Source: Spinacia oleracea
Taxonomy: Eukaryota; Streptophyta; Magnoliopsida; Caryophyllales; Amaranthaceae
Reading direction: 5' to 3'
DNA length: 64,000 nucleotides
Assembly (NCBI RefSeq): GCF_020520425.1
Contig: NC_079487.1
Span: 2,155,501 to 2,219,500, forward strand
Positions within the stretch are counted from its first letter, which is position 1; each line of letters starts with the position of its first letter. The notes below the pieces were generated by a model. The model saw only the letters and a program-made list of their open reading frames with translations. It did not search any database and had not been told where the DNA came from. This document shows, piece by piece, positions 34,807 through 46,153 of this stretch. A program made the translations under genes and the position numbers.

Positions 34807-36039
34807 TTATTGATTACTCGATGTTTTGATATTTCTCAGAATTGAAATATCACCCGTCACATGACGTGAGGCCCCACTGTCAACAATCCATCGTAAATCA
34901 AGATTACCTTGCAACTTGTTTGGTGGTCGTGATAAGATGTCAACAATTTGCTGGACTTGCTCCTTCGTCACACCAACAAGCTCATGATTGGTTGTCGTCA
35001 CTGCTCCCTGCGATCCGCTTCCACTCGTCACAGTGGTTGTCGCCCCTCCTGTGGTATTACTCACGGCATTGACGCGAGCGACACCACTGGTCGACGACGC
35101 TGCCCCACGAGCTCCTCTGCCTCCTCTAATCGACGTCCTGCCTTCTCGACCAGGCCCTCTACCACCTCGTTTCTTCTCATCCCACCATTCGGGAAAACCA
35201 ATCAGCTGATAACAAGTTTCTTCCTCATGACCCTCACGATTGCAATGACCACAAAATCTGTCACTCGTATCTCCCGACCTCGACCGACCCTTAGTCTCGA
35301 CCTTGAACGCCATGACACTCTCCTTACCTCTCGTTGCCTTGGCGCGCATGGTCTCGGTATTCATAACCGTCTGGTATGCCTCGTCGAGGCCTGGCAACGG
35401 CGATCTTGCTAACAGTTGTGCACGAATGGCTTCATAGTGATCGTCTAGGCCAATTAAGAAATAGTGCAGACGATCTTCATCATGAATGTCCCCCACCTGC
35501 TTCGCTATGTTGCACGTGCAACCCGCACATATACACCTTGGAACTCGTGCATACTGTACGTACTCCTTCCATACCTTCGACAAGCGGCCATAGTACTCCA
35601 TGACGCCCTCAGACGTGCCCTGCTTGCAGCCACTCAGAGCCATCTTAATATGGCAGACCCTAGTGCCCGACACGACGCAGTACCGCGTCCTCAAATGACA
35701 CCACAACTCGTGAGCAATATCAAAATCTTCCAGATTCGAACGCAAACTCTCGTCTATGGTGTTTGTGATCCAAGACACCACCATCGAATTGACCGCAATC
35801 CAATGTTTCATCTTCGTTGCGTCCGTAATGGGTTCCTTCACAGAACCATCAAGAAATCCAAATTTGAATTTTGAAATCATCGAGCGACGAACGGCTTTGG
35901 CCCATTCATCGTAGTTCGATGCTCCTCTTAGTTTCACAGGGGTGATAACAATACCGGGACCGTCGCCTGACCCGAGATAGTAGTCTAGGTCGACGGCGGC
36001 GGCGATGACCTTTGGTGGTGCCTCCTCATCGGAACTCAT
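34807..36039 (-). CDS. copia gag-protease ORF, ended by a likely nonsense codon
   Basis: 410 residues from ATG 36039. The gag region contains VKLRGASNYDEWAKAVRRSM near the N-terminus. A zinc knuckle C263-x2-C266-x4-H271-x4-C276 is followed by an Arg/Gly-rich stretch. The protease active site VDSGASRHVTG is at residues 386-396. TAA at 34809-34807 then ends the ORF only about 20 residues after the active site, while the typical continuation of a copia protease (GSVVLEDGFVLDNVLFVPKL) lies in the same frame beyond it. Confidence 0.92.
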   Translation of the reverse strand: MSSDEEAPPKVIAAAVDLDYYLGSGDGPGIVITPVKLRGASNYDEWAKAVRRSMISKFKFGFLDGSVKEPITDATKMKHWIAVNSMVVSWITNTIDESLRSNLEDFDIAHELWCHLRTRYCVVSGTRVCHIKMALSGCKQGTSEGVMEYYGRLSKVWKEYVQYARVPRCICAGCTCNIAKQVGDIHDEDRLHYFLIGLDDHYEAIRAQLLARSPLPGLDEAYQTVMNTETMRAKATRGKESVMAFKVETKGRSRSGDTSDRFCGHCNREGHEEETCYQLIGFPEWWDEKKRGGRGPGREGRTSIRGGRGARGAASSTSGVARVNAVSNTTGGATTTVTSGSGSQGAVTTTNHELVGVTKEQVQQIVDILSRPPNKLQGNLDLRWIVDSGASRHVTGDISILRNIKTSSNQ

Positions 36040-36165
36040 GGTGATACTTAAGGAATTGTTAACTCCTAATCTCGATACTCAACAAGCGAAGAAATTCGTT
36101 GTTCTCAATACTCGGCTACACTCTCTCAAATTATTGCGGAAAAAAAATCTAGGATTTTTAACCTA

Positions 36166-36179
36166 GGCTCATGATACCA
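36166..36179 (-). other. Primer binding site of the copia element
   Basis: Directly next to the 5' LTR the minus strand reads TGGTATCATGAGCC, close to the initiator-Met-tRNA complement TGGTATCAGAGC used by many copia elements, with one extra T. Confidence 0.85.
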
Positions 36180-36331
36180 TGTCAAATATTGTGTAATCTG
36201 GTACTATTCTCATTAATCACACACGTATATATAGTACAACTCAGTTACCTAAACCCTAGGTACACATTAGGTAACATACCATAGTTAGGACTCTACAGAA
36301 TATTCACAGAATAATATCTAATATCTTAACA
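36180..36331 (-). repeat. 5' LTR of the copia element
   Basis: 152 bp, followed by target duplication CAGAC. Differs from the other LTR at two bases and by the 10-bp duplication. It contains TATATATA as a TATA candidate. Confidence 0.94.
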
Positions 36332-36336
36332 CAGAC

Positions 36337-36902
36337 CTATTTGCATCTCATAAAGTAAAATAATATTTTATTTGTTATATGAGTTGGATGATATATTCGT
36401 GCGTCCCGACAAAAAACTTTAAATAAGTTTGTCATCGTGAGCATAATATAATGTTTGTGAATAATGATGTGGCATAGAAATAAACCTGTGAAGGTTTGCT
36501 CTGTTGCTATTGACCCCCAAGGAAGTAAGGGATCGAAACACACCAAGGCCAAACAACTTAGTCTTAACAACTAGCTTCTCACCCCATTTACAATTGATCA
36601 GTCCAACTTCTATCTACACCACTAATAATCTGTACTGCTCTATTTTACAAAAAAAATAACATCTCTAAGAATTATATCGACACCAAGTATAAGTTTTAGC
36701 AATCGAATAGTTATTACTAATATCCCACCTTCTGCAGTCAAATACTGTGAAACTCTACTTGATCAAGCTCTGACTTCTGAGTTGATTTATATTTATGGAA
36801 CAAATTAAAAAAAGAGAAAAGGAAAGTAAAACAAATTGTCATATATATTTATAACTCGAATGATGGAACATTGAATACAAAAGGCCAGGTTAAAAATGAG
36901 AA
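36337..36902. other. 3' flank of the WNK gene
   Basis: AT-rich; includes the probable WNK 3' UTR on the minus strand. No repeats or coding evidence recognised. Confidence 0.5.
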
Positions 36903-38060
36903 CTAGTACTTGGTCCCACAATGTACAAATAGCTTCTTCCACAGGAAACTAAACCATGCCTTTCTGACAACCTCTTTATTTACATTTTCATCTTGTTTCT
37001 TTTCCATATCTTGATTTTGTTTACATTTTGTTACCATGGATAATGCAGGATCTTGTTTTCCTGATGTCAGAATCTCAGAAGTAGTAGTAAGTAGTAGTTC
37101 TTGGGTTTGTAAATTTTGATCAGACGAGGTAGTAGGCAAACACTTGCATGAACACAACAACTCTGTCAAAGATGGACTGCATCTGGGACTGGGTATGCTT
37201 AAACCAGTTGTGGTAGACGCGAGAAACGGTTCCTGCAACAGATCAATTGCTGATAGTCTCTCTGAAACTGGAGCCAAACACTTATCAATAAACTCCTTAA
37301 CTTGAGGATCACTCACTTTGCTGAGTGCTTCAGGCTTAATTCCTGAACTAACCTTCTTGTAAACCTGTGCTGAATTACTACATTCACTATAAGGTTTCTC
37401 ACAAGTTATCATCTGCAACATACACATACCAAAAGAATAAACATCCACTAATTGATTATACTCTTCTTCATACAACTCTGGTGCCATAAATTCAGGGGTT
37501 CCAGTAACACTTTGTGCAGTAGCATGTTCTAAGACTGTTGCAAGTCCTAAATCTCCTATTTTAACCTTGCCTGAATTACCATTCACAAACAAATTCTCAC
37601 ACTTGAGATCCCTGTGAACAATTGGTGGATTATGACTGTGAAGATAGTGTAAACCTTTTAGGATTTGTCTAGCCCAATTCTTGATTGCCTTCCTGTTATT
37701 ATCAAATCCAATACCATTGTGTTTCTTCCTGTATTGTCTCAAATCCCCAGATGTGAAGAACTCGGTTATCATGTTAATGGTCTTGTTGTTGTTATCGACC
37801 CATGAATGGTAACATCTGATTATGTTTTCGTGTTTCAAAGACTTCAAAAGATTGGCTTCAGAATACAATCTGTTGAGCTGTTTCTCTGATTTCAGAATTT
37901 CTTCAGATAACTTGACTTTATTCCATGCTATTTCAATCCCATTGTCTTCATCAAATCCCTTGTAAACAATTTTATAGGCTCCTTCACCCAAGATTTCTTT
38001 GTACCTTACATATCTCCCTGTTGGGTCTCTCTCTACCTCCTCCAAATCATCAGAAGACAT
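36903..38060 (-). CDS. WNK (with-no-lysine) protein kinase, intronless
   Basis: Cytosolic Ser/Thr kinase of 385 residues in a single exon. Kinase domain is residues 20 to about 280. The usual subdomain II lysine is replaced ([11 protein letters not shown]47), and the catalytic lysine is in the glycine loop [11 protein letters not shown] (K30), the WNK hallmark. HRDLKCEN is at 149-156, DLG at 170-172 and GTPEFMAPE at 187-195. The C-terminal tail is Ser/Thr-rich, with two short Cys pairs. Start chosen at the first ATG, giving [20 protein letters not shown], where DPTGRY is typical of plant WNKs. Most plant WNK genes I know have several introns; this one has none, so a retrocopy or a naturally intron-poor clade is possible. 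No lesions seen. Confidence 0.95.
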   Translation of the reverse strand: MSSDDLEEVERDPTGRYVRYKEILGEGAYKIVYKGFDEDNGIEIAWNKVKLSEEILKSEKQLNRLYSEANLLKSLKHENIIRCYHSWVDNNNKTINMITEFFTSGDLRQYRKKHNGIGFDNNRKAIKNWARQILKGLHYLHSHNPPIVHRDLKCENLFVNGNSGKVKIGDLGLATVLEHATAQSVTGTPEFMAPELYEEEYNQLVDVYSFGMCMLQMITCEKPYSECSNSAQVYKKVSSGIKPEALSKVSDPQVKEFIDKCLAPVSERLSAIDLLQEPFLASTTTGLSIPSPRCSPSLTELLCSCKCLPTTSSDQNLQTQELLLTTTSEILTSGKQDPALSMVTKCKQNQDMEKKQDENVNKEVVRKAWFSFLWKKLFVHCGTKY

Positions 38061-39118
38061 CGAAGAAACCTTGATTTTGATCGAATTTTGTTTGATTTTT
38101 TATTGAGTTTTGGACGAATTGAAGATCATGAAAGCTTGGTTGCTGATTCAGTGAAAGCTTCACATGCTACAGAGAAAGAATTGAATGGAAATCTAAAAAG
38201 ATCAGTGTTTGATGAAATTGTTTGGTTTTCAAAACAAAAAAAATCCATGGATATTACTAAAATAAATTGTTGCCTCCAGAGAAATTTTGTTAATTAGGGT
38301 TTAAGTTTTGGGTAATGAATAAATCACGCAGTTTCTGTTTGCCGTAGGTTGCTAAATTTCTGTTTTATTTTGTGTGTTAGTTTCCTATACGGATACGGAT
38401 ACGGGTTTGGGTATCCTTAATCCTTATGGAGTATTTAAGATGACCCTAGATGATATACGGGAAAAAATTATAATTTTACACGTGAAGCCCTAAAGCTCTT
38501 GATAACATGCAGTAGGAGTATGAGAGTATATATCAGTAATTATATAAGACCTAAATAATGAAAAATTGAAAATACCATATTGTCCTTTAGATATACAAGT
38601 ACCCTAATACTATAACTAAAGTGCTTTGCCTCCTAGTTCATGTCAAACTTAAACTAAAGCATGATTTGAAACTTGGTAAAAAGAAAATCTATATGATCCA
38701 GGATTATGTTCATGGGGATGTTCGCACTTGGTGTCGATCCTACCGCAACCTTCCTTTTATCAGGTTGGGAATGGCGATGAGAGACGGATTTTTTTTTTAA
38801 CACAAAATGATGATATATATTAATTAATTAGGGTAGGAGAACCGAAAAACATTCTCACTAAGTGAGGGAGAGAGTCTGTTACCTTCAAAATTCCAACCCT
38901 AATTCCATCTTCAAACCCCCATCGTACCCAAAAACTTGACAAAAAGGTGTAAAAAATCTGCTTTATTATTCTCTAAATATGATATGACAACTTAATAATG
39001 GAAATTTTGAAGAAAAATACACTTACAAATCCCAAGTCTATTTGTTCACAATTGTCACTTATTTTGTTCCCCATGATATTAAAATCAATCCATAAAATCA
39101 AATTAGCAAATAAGAAAA
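38061..39118. other. WNK promoter and AT-rich intergenic region
   Basis: The WNK 5' UTR and promoter lie on the minus strand. TACGGA repeats occur at about 38390-38405. A short open stretch at 38695-38790 (+) has protein-like composition but no support. No gene called. Confidence 0.4.
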
Positions 39119-39567
39119 ATGATTAGGCCCAGGGAAAATAACCTCGAAAAGGAACTTAGCCAAAAAAATATAAGAATCAGACAAAGAGTACATGATTCAT
39201 CAATAGCTACGGGAAATGTTACGGTTGAACCAATCTACATAAATAACTATTTTGGCGCATGTGCCATGGGTGCTTGTCAACAATCAGCCACTTTCGTCAG
39301 GTTTAAACCCCTCACTCGCTCTCTTTCGTCTTTATTGATTTGCTACACCGTGTTTTGACTGTTGGGTGGTTTGCAGTGCAGGACTACCAAACCTTCATTG
39401 CGTACATCTGCAAAGTGTACAGAGGGTCATCAGTTCCTGCAGCTTGTAGTTCAGCTGAGTTCATGATCAACTCATTTGGGAACGACACAACGGATGCATT
39501 TCAGCACATCTTGACCTCTTTTGTGCCAACTGAAATTCTACAGCAGAATAGTGAAGTGTTCAGCTGA
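39119..39567 (+). other. Possible unrecognised gene fragment
   Basis: Two open stretches on + have protein-like composition: 39119-39300 (contains NNYFGACAMGACQQSATF) and about 39373-39567 (contains DYQTFIAYICKVYRGSS and ends EILQQNSEVFS with TGA). They are separated by T-rich sequence ending TTTGCAG. The frames do not join cleanly across the obvious splice sites. I do not recognise the family. It could be the 3' remnant of a gene. Confidence 0.25.
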
Positions 39568-40138
39568 AGAGCCAAATAAAAGCACTACAATTCAATAGTT
39601 TTTATCTTTCACAAGGCAAAAGGCGTTAAGGCTTGGCCTAACAGTGATCTTAGCTTCTAAACACATTCTATTTCCCATATGTTAGCTGTTGTTTAAAACA
39701 AGGACAACTAATGAAATACTTTTTTTTTTTTGGGTTCATGATTTTCGTGCAAATCTCTTACTACAGTGCAACAAGAGAACATATCATCAAGATTAAAGAA
39801 AGAGAACAAGGAAAAAGACTTGAACATGTCAAATGCTCGAAACTCAAAACTCGATTTTGAATGAAAAAGAATATCCAGCAACACTAAATATGATCAAAGA
39901 TAAAAGGTACTTCATATATATCAATAAAACGTAATCAGTATTTGGGAGTACTTCATATATAATAAATTGGCCTTCAAGATACTATATTGGCCTTCAAGAT
40001 AATATATGGCTTTAGGGTTTGAGGGCACAAAATTTTAGATACAAATAGTATGAGGCTCACCACCTCACCCACCCCAAAAGAAGGGGAAAAGTTTTACAGG
40101 AGGAGAGCCAGATACAAATGTTAAAGAGAACCTATACA
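39568..40138. other. 3' region of the unrecognised minus-strand gene
   Basis: Probable 3' UTR (minus) next to 40139 and AT-rich spacer with short TTGGCCTTCAAGATA repeats at 39969-40003. Confidence 0.4.
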
Positions 40139-42760
40139 TTAGATTTGGGAATAAGACAGACCTCGGGGGATAAATGTGGCTCCAAGGTTGTTGAGTTTGG
40201 TATGGGCTTCAGTGTAATCCTTGATAAATGCATGCTTCTTATTTCTCAACATATATACCTACAAACATGACAATAATTAGGAATGACGAAAACCAAAAAG
40301 ACTGTAATGTTGCATTTCTGATGGAGTATGCGTTGCTTTCACTACCTTGAAAGATGATCTTTGACATCAGTTGGCAAAACAGGAAAACCAAGAAAATCTG
40401 CATCTCTCCTTGCTTTAATGACATGAGTTAAGCAATATATATTAACCAAAGAACATGAAAACCTTGTAGTTGGTGTCTTGAACCAAATTTAAATGACACG
40501 AACCTTGAAACAGAAATGATCAACTCCAACCATTGCACGTTCAACCCCGTAGCTGAGTTTGCAAATTCTACAAATCCTAAACACCGCCAAAAAAGGAAAA
40601 AACTAAAATGATTACGCTTATCCTATTTAAACCTGATAATTTAGATCATATCTGGGTAAAACCAACAGCCTTAAATCTGTAATTTCAATCCTTAGTCTAT
40701 ACCCAATTGTAGAAATAAATACAAGGCCTCGAAAAAAGCATCAAAAGGCACAAGTATGAGGTAGCACAATAAGAAAGTGTCATGACTGAAGAGAATTACC
40801 TTAAGGCTGTCTGCAAAGAGTTAACTTATGCCACACCCTCTTTTAAAAACACGGGACTGGCAAATGCATAGCCACTTACTCATTGGCTAGCTTGATGCCC
40901 TAACAATTTCTAACTACTCAGCTTGCTGCAGTAACCCTGAGTTGCTTTATCTGTTGTACCTTCTAAGATAACAAGTTAAATCGAAAGTCAGAGGCCATAA
41001 AAGGAACTCGGCCCGTTTATAACAAATAGCAGCAGGTACTGTAGGGGATTTAAACTAAGCATGAATAATTTTCTAAATTTGTGGAAACGGCCCAAACATA
41101 TTACAGTAGTGAAGGGAAGTTTATATATATGTACACTGCATACAAAGCATCAAGTACAATGAGATGATAAATATAGAGATATATCATGTCTTCAAAAAGT
41201 CCAGTGTCGAAATCACCACCATGTACACGATAATCAACTTGATGGTAAAATCATTCTAACGAAGTAGCAATTCACCGAATTTAAGGAGTTTGAATTCCTA
41301 GATATAGGAATGTGCGGTCAACAGCTTCAAACTGTATATTCTAAAAAGACAATTTGCTGAAAATCAAAATCGAAATAGCAGGCTTCATTTTCACTTACCA
41401 ACAATGACCAAACTATCAATTCCAGAAGTTAGAAGAAATGAATGAAGGTGTGTGGCAAAGAATGAACTCATGAGTATCTTAACCAACTTATAAACCCATA
41501 TTCACATATCACAACGTATTCCATCCAAACCTAATCGTACCCTATGCTTCGTAGCAGCAACCGACGACCACGTAAATTAATAGGATTATAATTAGGACAT
41601 GTTCAGAAACACATGAGTGATAACTGGTTAAAAGTAAGCTCATAGATAAGTTATACAACTGGGAGCCAGGGAGTAAGACTTGGAAATTCTAAAGACTTCC
41701 ATCAAGGAATCAGTAGACTATATATGGCACTATGGCAGCAGGACATGTTACACTTGCTCCCCACAAAAGCAACCATGCTTAATTTTGGCAAGAGAAATAA
41801 GTAAAAGCTACCCATACTTTACATTATCCACTTCTTATTTAAAATGTGGGTCTTGTCTCTCTTTAAAATAAGCAAATAAGAAGATAGAAATGAAAACACA
41901 TGAATATAAGTAACCATAAGTCGGTGGTGGGTGGTTCATAATAATAGCAAGAACAACTTTTATACTTCGTGTGCATTTTCAATTCTTCTATGAGTTATAT
42001 ACATGCCACAGAGGTAAATCTTTAGTTACCAGAGGCAGGCAACTTAGACATAATTCTAAAGCAATATATACCTCCAATGCACATCAAAAGAAAATCTCTT
42101 ACTTCTTAGCTCCCTATACCTCCTCTTTTTTGTTCCCTACTACCTACTACTTAGATCTCACACGTGTTAGTGTTTTTTCATTAAAAAAATCACACAAGCA
42201 TCATATGGAACCACTGAATGCCATGGTCCTTGGGTACTGTAGTATTAACCACAGTAAAACAAAAGGGAAAACAACTTAATGTTGTAAAGTAGCATAAAGG
42301 ATAGAGGTAAAAGTCAAAGAAGATTAAAACTCAACTGATGGATAACCATGCCAATATTAGTGAAAATTACCTTGCACGGAAAGTAGGTAGACGAGCAGAA
42401 TGTGAACCAGAAGACCTTGCAAATTTTGCACCGGCTGTGGTTCTGAAATAAAGGTTATTCCAAAATTAACTTGCTTTCTCAAGCAACATGGGAAATGCAA
42501 AAGATCTTTATTTATTAAACATAAATCTGAAATGTCAAACATCAACAAAAGACGGAGAACACTAACCTTGCTTGTTGACGAGGAACCTTATTTCCCTCTT
42601 GATTGGCACCAGATGGCATAACATTAGGGACATTTGGCTCGTTTTTGTTAGAAGCACCATGAGAATCAGCAGAAGCTTCATTATAGGATCCAAGCACAGC
42701 TTGGTTGATGTCTTGACCGGAGTGGAAAAATGGAGGTGCACTTGGGAGTATCACAATCAT
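40139..42760 (-). CDS. Unrecognised small four-exon gene, about 152 residues
   Basis: Exons 42760-42567, 42442-42371, 40576-40504 and 40258-40139. All junctions are GT/AG and phases fit (2, 2, 0), giving 152 residues and TAA at 40141-40139. The N-terminal half is polar and low-complexity (SYNEASADSHGASNKNEP, then SSGSHSARLPTF). The C-terminal half looks folded: RICRICKLSYGVERAM with a CxxC pair, VGVDHFCFK, then VYMLRNKKHAFIKDYTEAHT. The CxxC and following HFC could bind zinc, which is a guess. Not recognised as a known family. A further candidate exon around 40335-40410 gives protein-like sequence but does not fit the phases, so I left it out. Two leader exons may lie upstream. Confidence 0.5.
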
Positions 42761-44989
42761 CCTACATAAAAGGGCACATTGAGTTCACAGCCAATTCAAC
42801 AGACAGAATCACAAATAAAGAGTAAAGCAATAATAAAGGAGGGGAGCGAGAGACATAACAAATCAACAACTACGCAATAAAATTACTTAGCTTGCTCAAA
42901 GCATTGAAATTCCACAAAATTCTCCATTGCATTGATAATTACAAAAATGAATATTTCAACCAGCAAAGAAGGCTGAGAATCATCATTACCAGGATCATTG
43001 ATCAATTAGACTTTCCCTTTTCGAAATAAGAATTCTTGACCAAATAAAAGATTTTCTAAGTAAATTACAAGCAATTTAGAAAGGATAATCTAAGAAATAG
43101 ACAACAGCAGAACAGCTACAATAGCATGCATCAATAATTCAATATGAATAATTCACCACATTTACATAACAAGAGCATGTGTACAGAAAGACATAATAAA
43201 AATAGAAATAAAAGCAAAAAAGATTCAGTCTCCTGGAAACTCGGATAAAAATAGAAGCACAATGATTCAGTGTCCTGGAAACTCTGTTTCTACTCTGAGG
43301 TTTCTTAAGAATAAGGTCAGATTTATAGCAGAAATATCACAAAACATAATGATTTGTTTCATTTATCATTAAATCGATGGATGAAACACGCAAAGATATC
43401 ACAAAAGAAGAGAAGGGGAGGAAAAAAAGAAGAGAGAGATGCTAACCTCACAAGTCACGTTGTCCGGATCCATATGATCTTGTCAAATAGCCTGCATTCA
43501 ACAATACAAAGTCAAAGTAGATGCAATATATGAACTCCAAATTATAACAACAAATTTGTATACATAAAGAACATGTACCCACCTAAATCTCTATTGAGGT
43601 GCATATAACCTCTGTGTGATCCCCCATTATGCTTTCCCAGCTATTTGTCCATGTAATCGGTGATCAAACTCATTCTACACTGGAATATTATGCAGATGTA
43701 TAACCTAATAAATAGAACATTATGTAACCGGTGATCAGTGGCGGGCTGCATGGTGATCTGGTACTGTGATCACCACAAATCTAACTCATAGTGTTTAACC
43801 TATCATGAGATGGCTGCTTATCAGCGGTGGGATGCATGGTGATCAGATTGATATCCGTATAAATCAGCTCAAGAACATGCTGATTTATACCTCTATGCAG
43901 AGGCGGAATGTTCTTTATGTGTTTAAATAGAGATATACTCTATTTAAAAGGTGATCACACATAGGTTATACATGGACAGATTGAGCATGGTACACCCGCA
44001 TTCCATTTTACTCTGCTCAACCTATCCATTTTGCCGCCCTTATGTAGTTTTGGTTTCACTACAGATTTTAAACCAGACATCTAATAGATTATCTTGCCCA
44101 GTATGAATGTATAAAAGTGAGAATCTTATACAATTTACATTCCATGTAAACACCAAAGACAGAATTACAGAACAGTAATGAATTAAAAGTTTCAGCAAAT
44201 TGAGTTAAACCAAGTCTGACTTAAGAAATGCCCAGCAGCTTAATTGACTTCTTAAAGACAAGACAAACTTTAAACACTGATACAAATGGTCATTCGAAAC
44301 CCTACAGAATTACCAAAACTTCAATTCCAACTAAAATCAAAATCAAAATCCCAAAAAAAACCAGGCAGCAATCATCTGCAACAATTTAATTAAAAAGAAA
44401 CGCAAGTCCAGTAAAGTCATAAAAAAAGAACGATAAACATATTAACAACTGAAAAACAAATTACAAATTTAACAAATCAACAAATCCCCAAAAAATAAAA
44501 TCAAATACAATCAGATGATTATAAAAGAACAAGAACAAATTACCCAAAAAATCGACCAGATGAGCAGATCTGCAAATGTATCGCATGTCCAAGCGATGAG
44601 AGATACTGAAAGAGATTTTTTCTTCTTTTTTTTTGGCAATTAATAATTGAGTAATAGAGATACTGAAAGAGATTAGAGGACAGAGAAAATGAGTAATAGA
44701 GAGTGATAAGGGAAAAAAAAAATGACACGGTGGCCCTGGTGGAGAAAGGGGAGGAGGATGGAGGAGAGGGGAGAAGGGGCGGATGAAAGCTAGGTTGAGA
44801 GAGAATGTGAAAATTGGGGGAAATGGAAAAAATCAGGTTAAATGAAGGAAAGCACATGGAGCACTGTTCTTAAGCACAGTACTCCAATTGCATGCATTTT
44901 AAAGGTTTGGGATTTCCATGTCATCACAGTCACAACAGCTCCATAGTTACACAGTTTGCACCAAATATGCACAACTATAGTAGGCGTCT
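42761..44989. other. Leader introns and promoter of the unrecognised gene
   Basis: AT-rich. A pair of inverted segments around 43601-43640 and 43935-43985 (ATAACCTCTGTGTGATC against its near complement) suggests a degenerate TIR element of about 380 bp. The stretch 44540-44860 is CT-rich on the minus strand and probably contains the transcription start. It is adjacent to the 3' end of the mTERF gene. Confidence 0.35.
43447..43491 (-). other. Candidate leader exon with overlapping upstream ORF
   Basis: A 45-base exon-like segment with GCAG and GTTAGC borders. Its ATG at 43473 starts MDPDNVTCE. If spliced to 42761 it continues out of frame with the main ORF and stops after about 35 codons, overlapping the main start codon. 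Confidence 0.35.
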
Positions 44990-46153
44990 TCAGAAAGGAA
45001 ATCCAGAGGTATACGAAGCTTTCTTAGATGATGCTGCCAACAGCTTGATGCCTTTAAATACTCTATAATACGACAATAACTGTTTCCTGATTTCCTCCTC
45101 CTGGCACTCAACAAACCTCTTTAAGAACCTCGGTTCTGTCATTCTCAATGCCTTTAACATTACAGCTCCATTTAGTTCTGGGCTGAGATCCATTCCTCGC
45201 ATCTTACCAGCCAATAGCACTCTAGGCCTCAATACTGTTTCCAAATTAGAAAACAGCAAAAATGGATAACGACATATTGTTTTGGCAGGCAGCTTCATAG
45301 TACCCATCATAAAGGCCATATTCCTTTTAACTTTTTCCACAGAAAGAGTCATTAACAATGGAGATCGACCAATAAGTGCCAACACCTCATCTTCTGAGAA
45401 ACCATAATCCTCAAGATTTGCAACCTTTTCACGGATAGTCTCAAAACGTGACACACCAATTATTGTCACCACATACTTGTACATTTTCGATCTACTGCAG
45501 ATTCCTATCCTTCGTATGTACTCTAGTTTCTCTGGGCTCATACTGGTTCTATGAACTATTGTAGGCCGAAGCATGAGCATGGAAATCACATCCTTTTTAC
45601 TGAGACCCATTTTCTCATACAATGAGATCACAGGTTCAACCGTCTTGTGAAAGTCATAGATCAGAAGTGAGGGATTCCTAATGATTGCTTTAACACAACT
45701 ATCCCTCGACTCAAATAGAGATTGCAGATGAGCTAGACGTTCATCAAAGTTTCGATTAATTCGGCAACACAGAAGCCGCGGACGACAGTGGATCATATTC
45801 ACAAGTTCAGAGGACGATACACCCAATTTCCTAAGCAAATTAAGCTTAGATTCAAGATTAGTAGGGATACAAGTGCGCAATGATGGCTGTCGGGAGAAAA
45901 TTGTACATATTTGGCTTTCACTACAACCATAATTCCTCAAAACATCAGTTGCACATTTCGGGAACGCTGCTACCTTTACAGATTCCTGCACCCTCTCATC
46001 TATATGTGGAGATGATCTGCTGGAACTTTCAGTTGTTGATGAGAAAAAACAAGCTTTCGTGAAAGGACTTGTGTTACGATAATAATTAAACAAATCAACT
46101 TTAATACTCTGGACAGCGAACATAATTTTTAACACACAAGCTTTACCCTTCAT
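44990..46153 (-). CDS. mTERF-family protein (organellar)
   Basis: 387 residues, single exon, TGA at 44990. Members bind organellar nucleic acids and act in transcription or RNA metabolism of mitochondria or chloroplasts. The N-terminus is rich in Ser, Arg and Lys without acidic residues until about 50 (NYYRNTSPFTKACFFSSTTE), typical of a mitochondrial presequence. The rest is helical mTERF repeats with the Leu-x3-Gly-x-Ser and Pro-Leu patterns: LRKLGVSSSELVNMI, LIYDFHKTVEPVISLYEKMG, LEDYGFSEDEVLALIGRSP and ICRYPFLLFSNLETVL. Length fits the family. An alternative start at Met11 is possible. Which mTERF subgroup is not determinable by eye. Confidence 0.92.
   Translation of the reverse strand: MKGKACVLKIMFAVQSIKVDLFNYYRNTSPFTKACFFSSTTESSSRSSPHIDERVQESVKVAAFPKCATDVLRNYGCSESQICTIFSRQPSLRTCIPTNLESKLNLLRKLGVSSSELVNMIHCRPRLLCCRINRNFDERLAHLQSLFESRDSCVKAIIRNPSLLIYDFHKTVEPVISLYEKMGLSKKDVISMLMLRPTIVHRTSMSPEKLEYIRRIGICSRSKMYKYVVTIIGVSRFETIREKVANLEDYGFSEDEVLALIGRSPLLMTLSVEKVKRNMAFMMGTMKLPAKTICRYPFLLFSNLETVLRPRVLLAGKMRGMDLSPELNGAVMLKALRMTEPRFLKRFVECQEEEIRKQLLSYYRVFKGIKLLAASSKKASYTSGFPF

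Larger units (their letters stand above)
31441..36331 (-). mobile_element. Ty1/copia LTR retrotransposon, nearly intact
   Basis: 4.9 kb on the minus strand, flanked by target duplication CAGAC (31436-31440 and 36332-36336). LTRs are very short (152 bp, one with a 10-bp duplication) and differ by two substitutions. Domain order is gag, protease, integrase, RT, RNase H, which defines copia. One in-frame stop separates the two large ORFs; no other damage seen. Confidence 0.96.

Noticed and set aside
40335-40410. Protein-like segment with AG and GT borders on the minus strand
   Set aside because: Its phases do not fit the exons on either side; skipping it gives a clean junction.
44540-44857. 105-residue ORF on the minus strand
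   Set aside because: CT-rich leader or promoter composition; no protein-like pattern.
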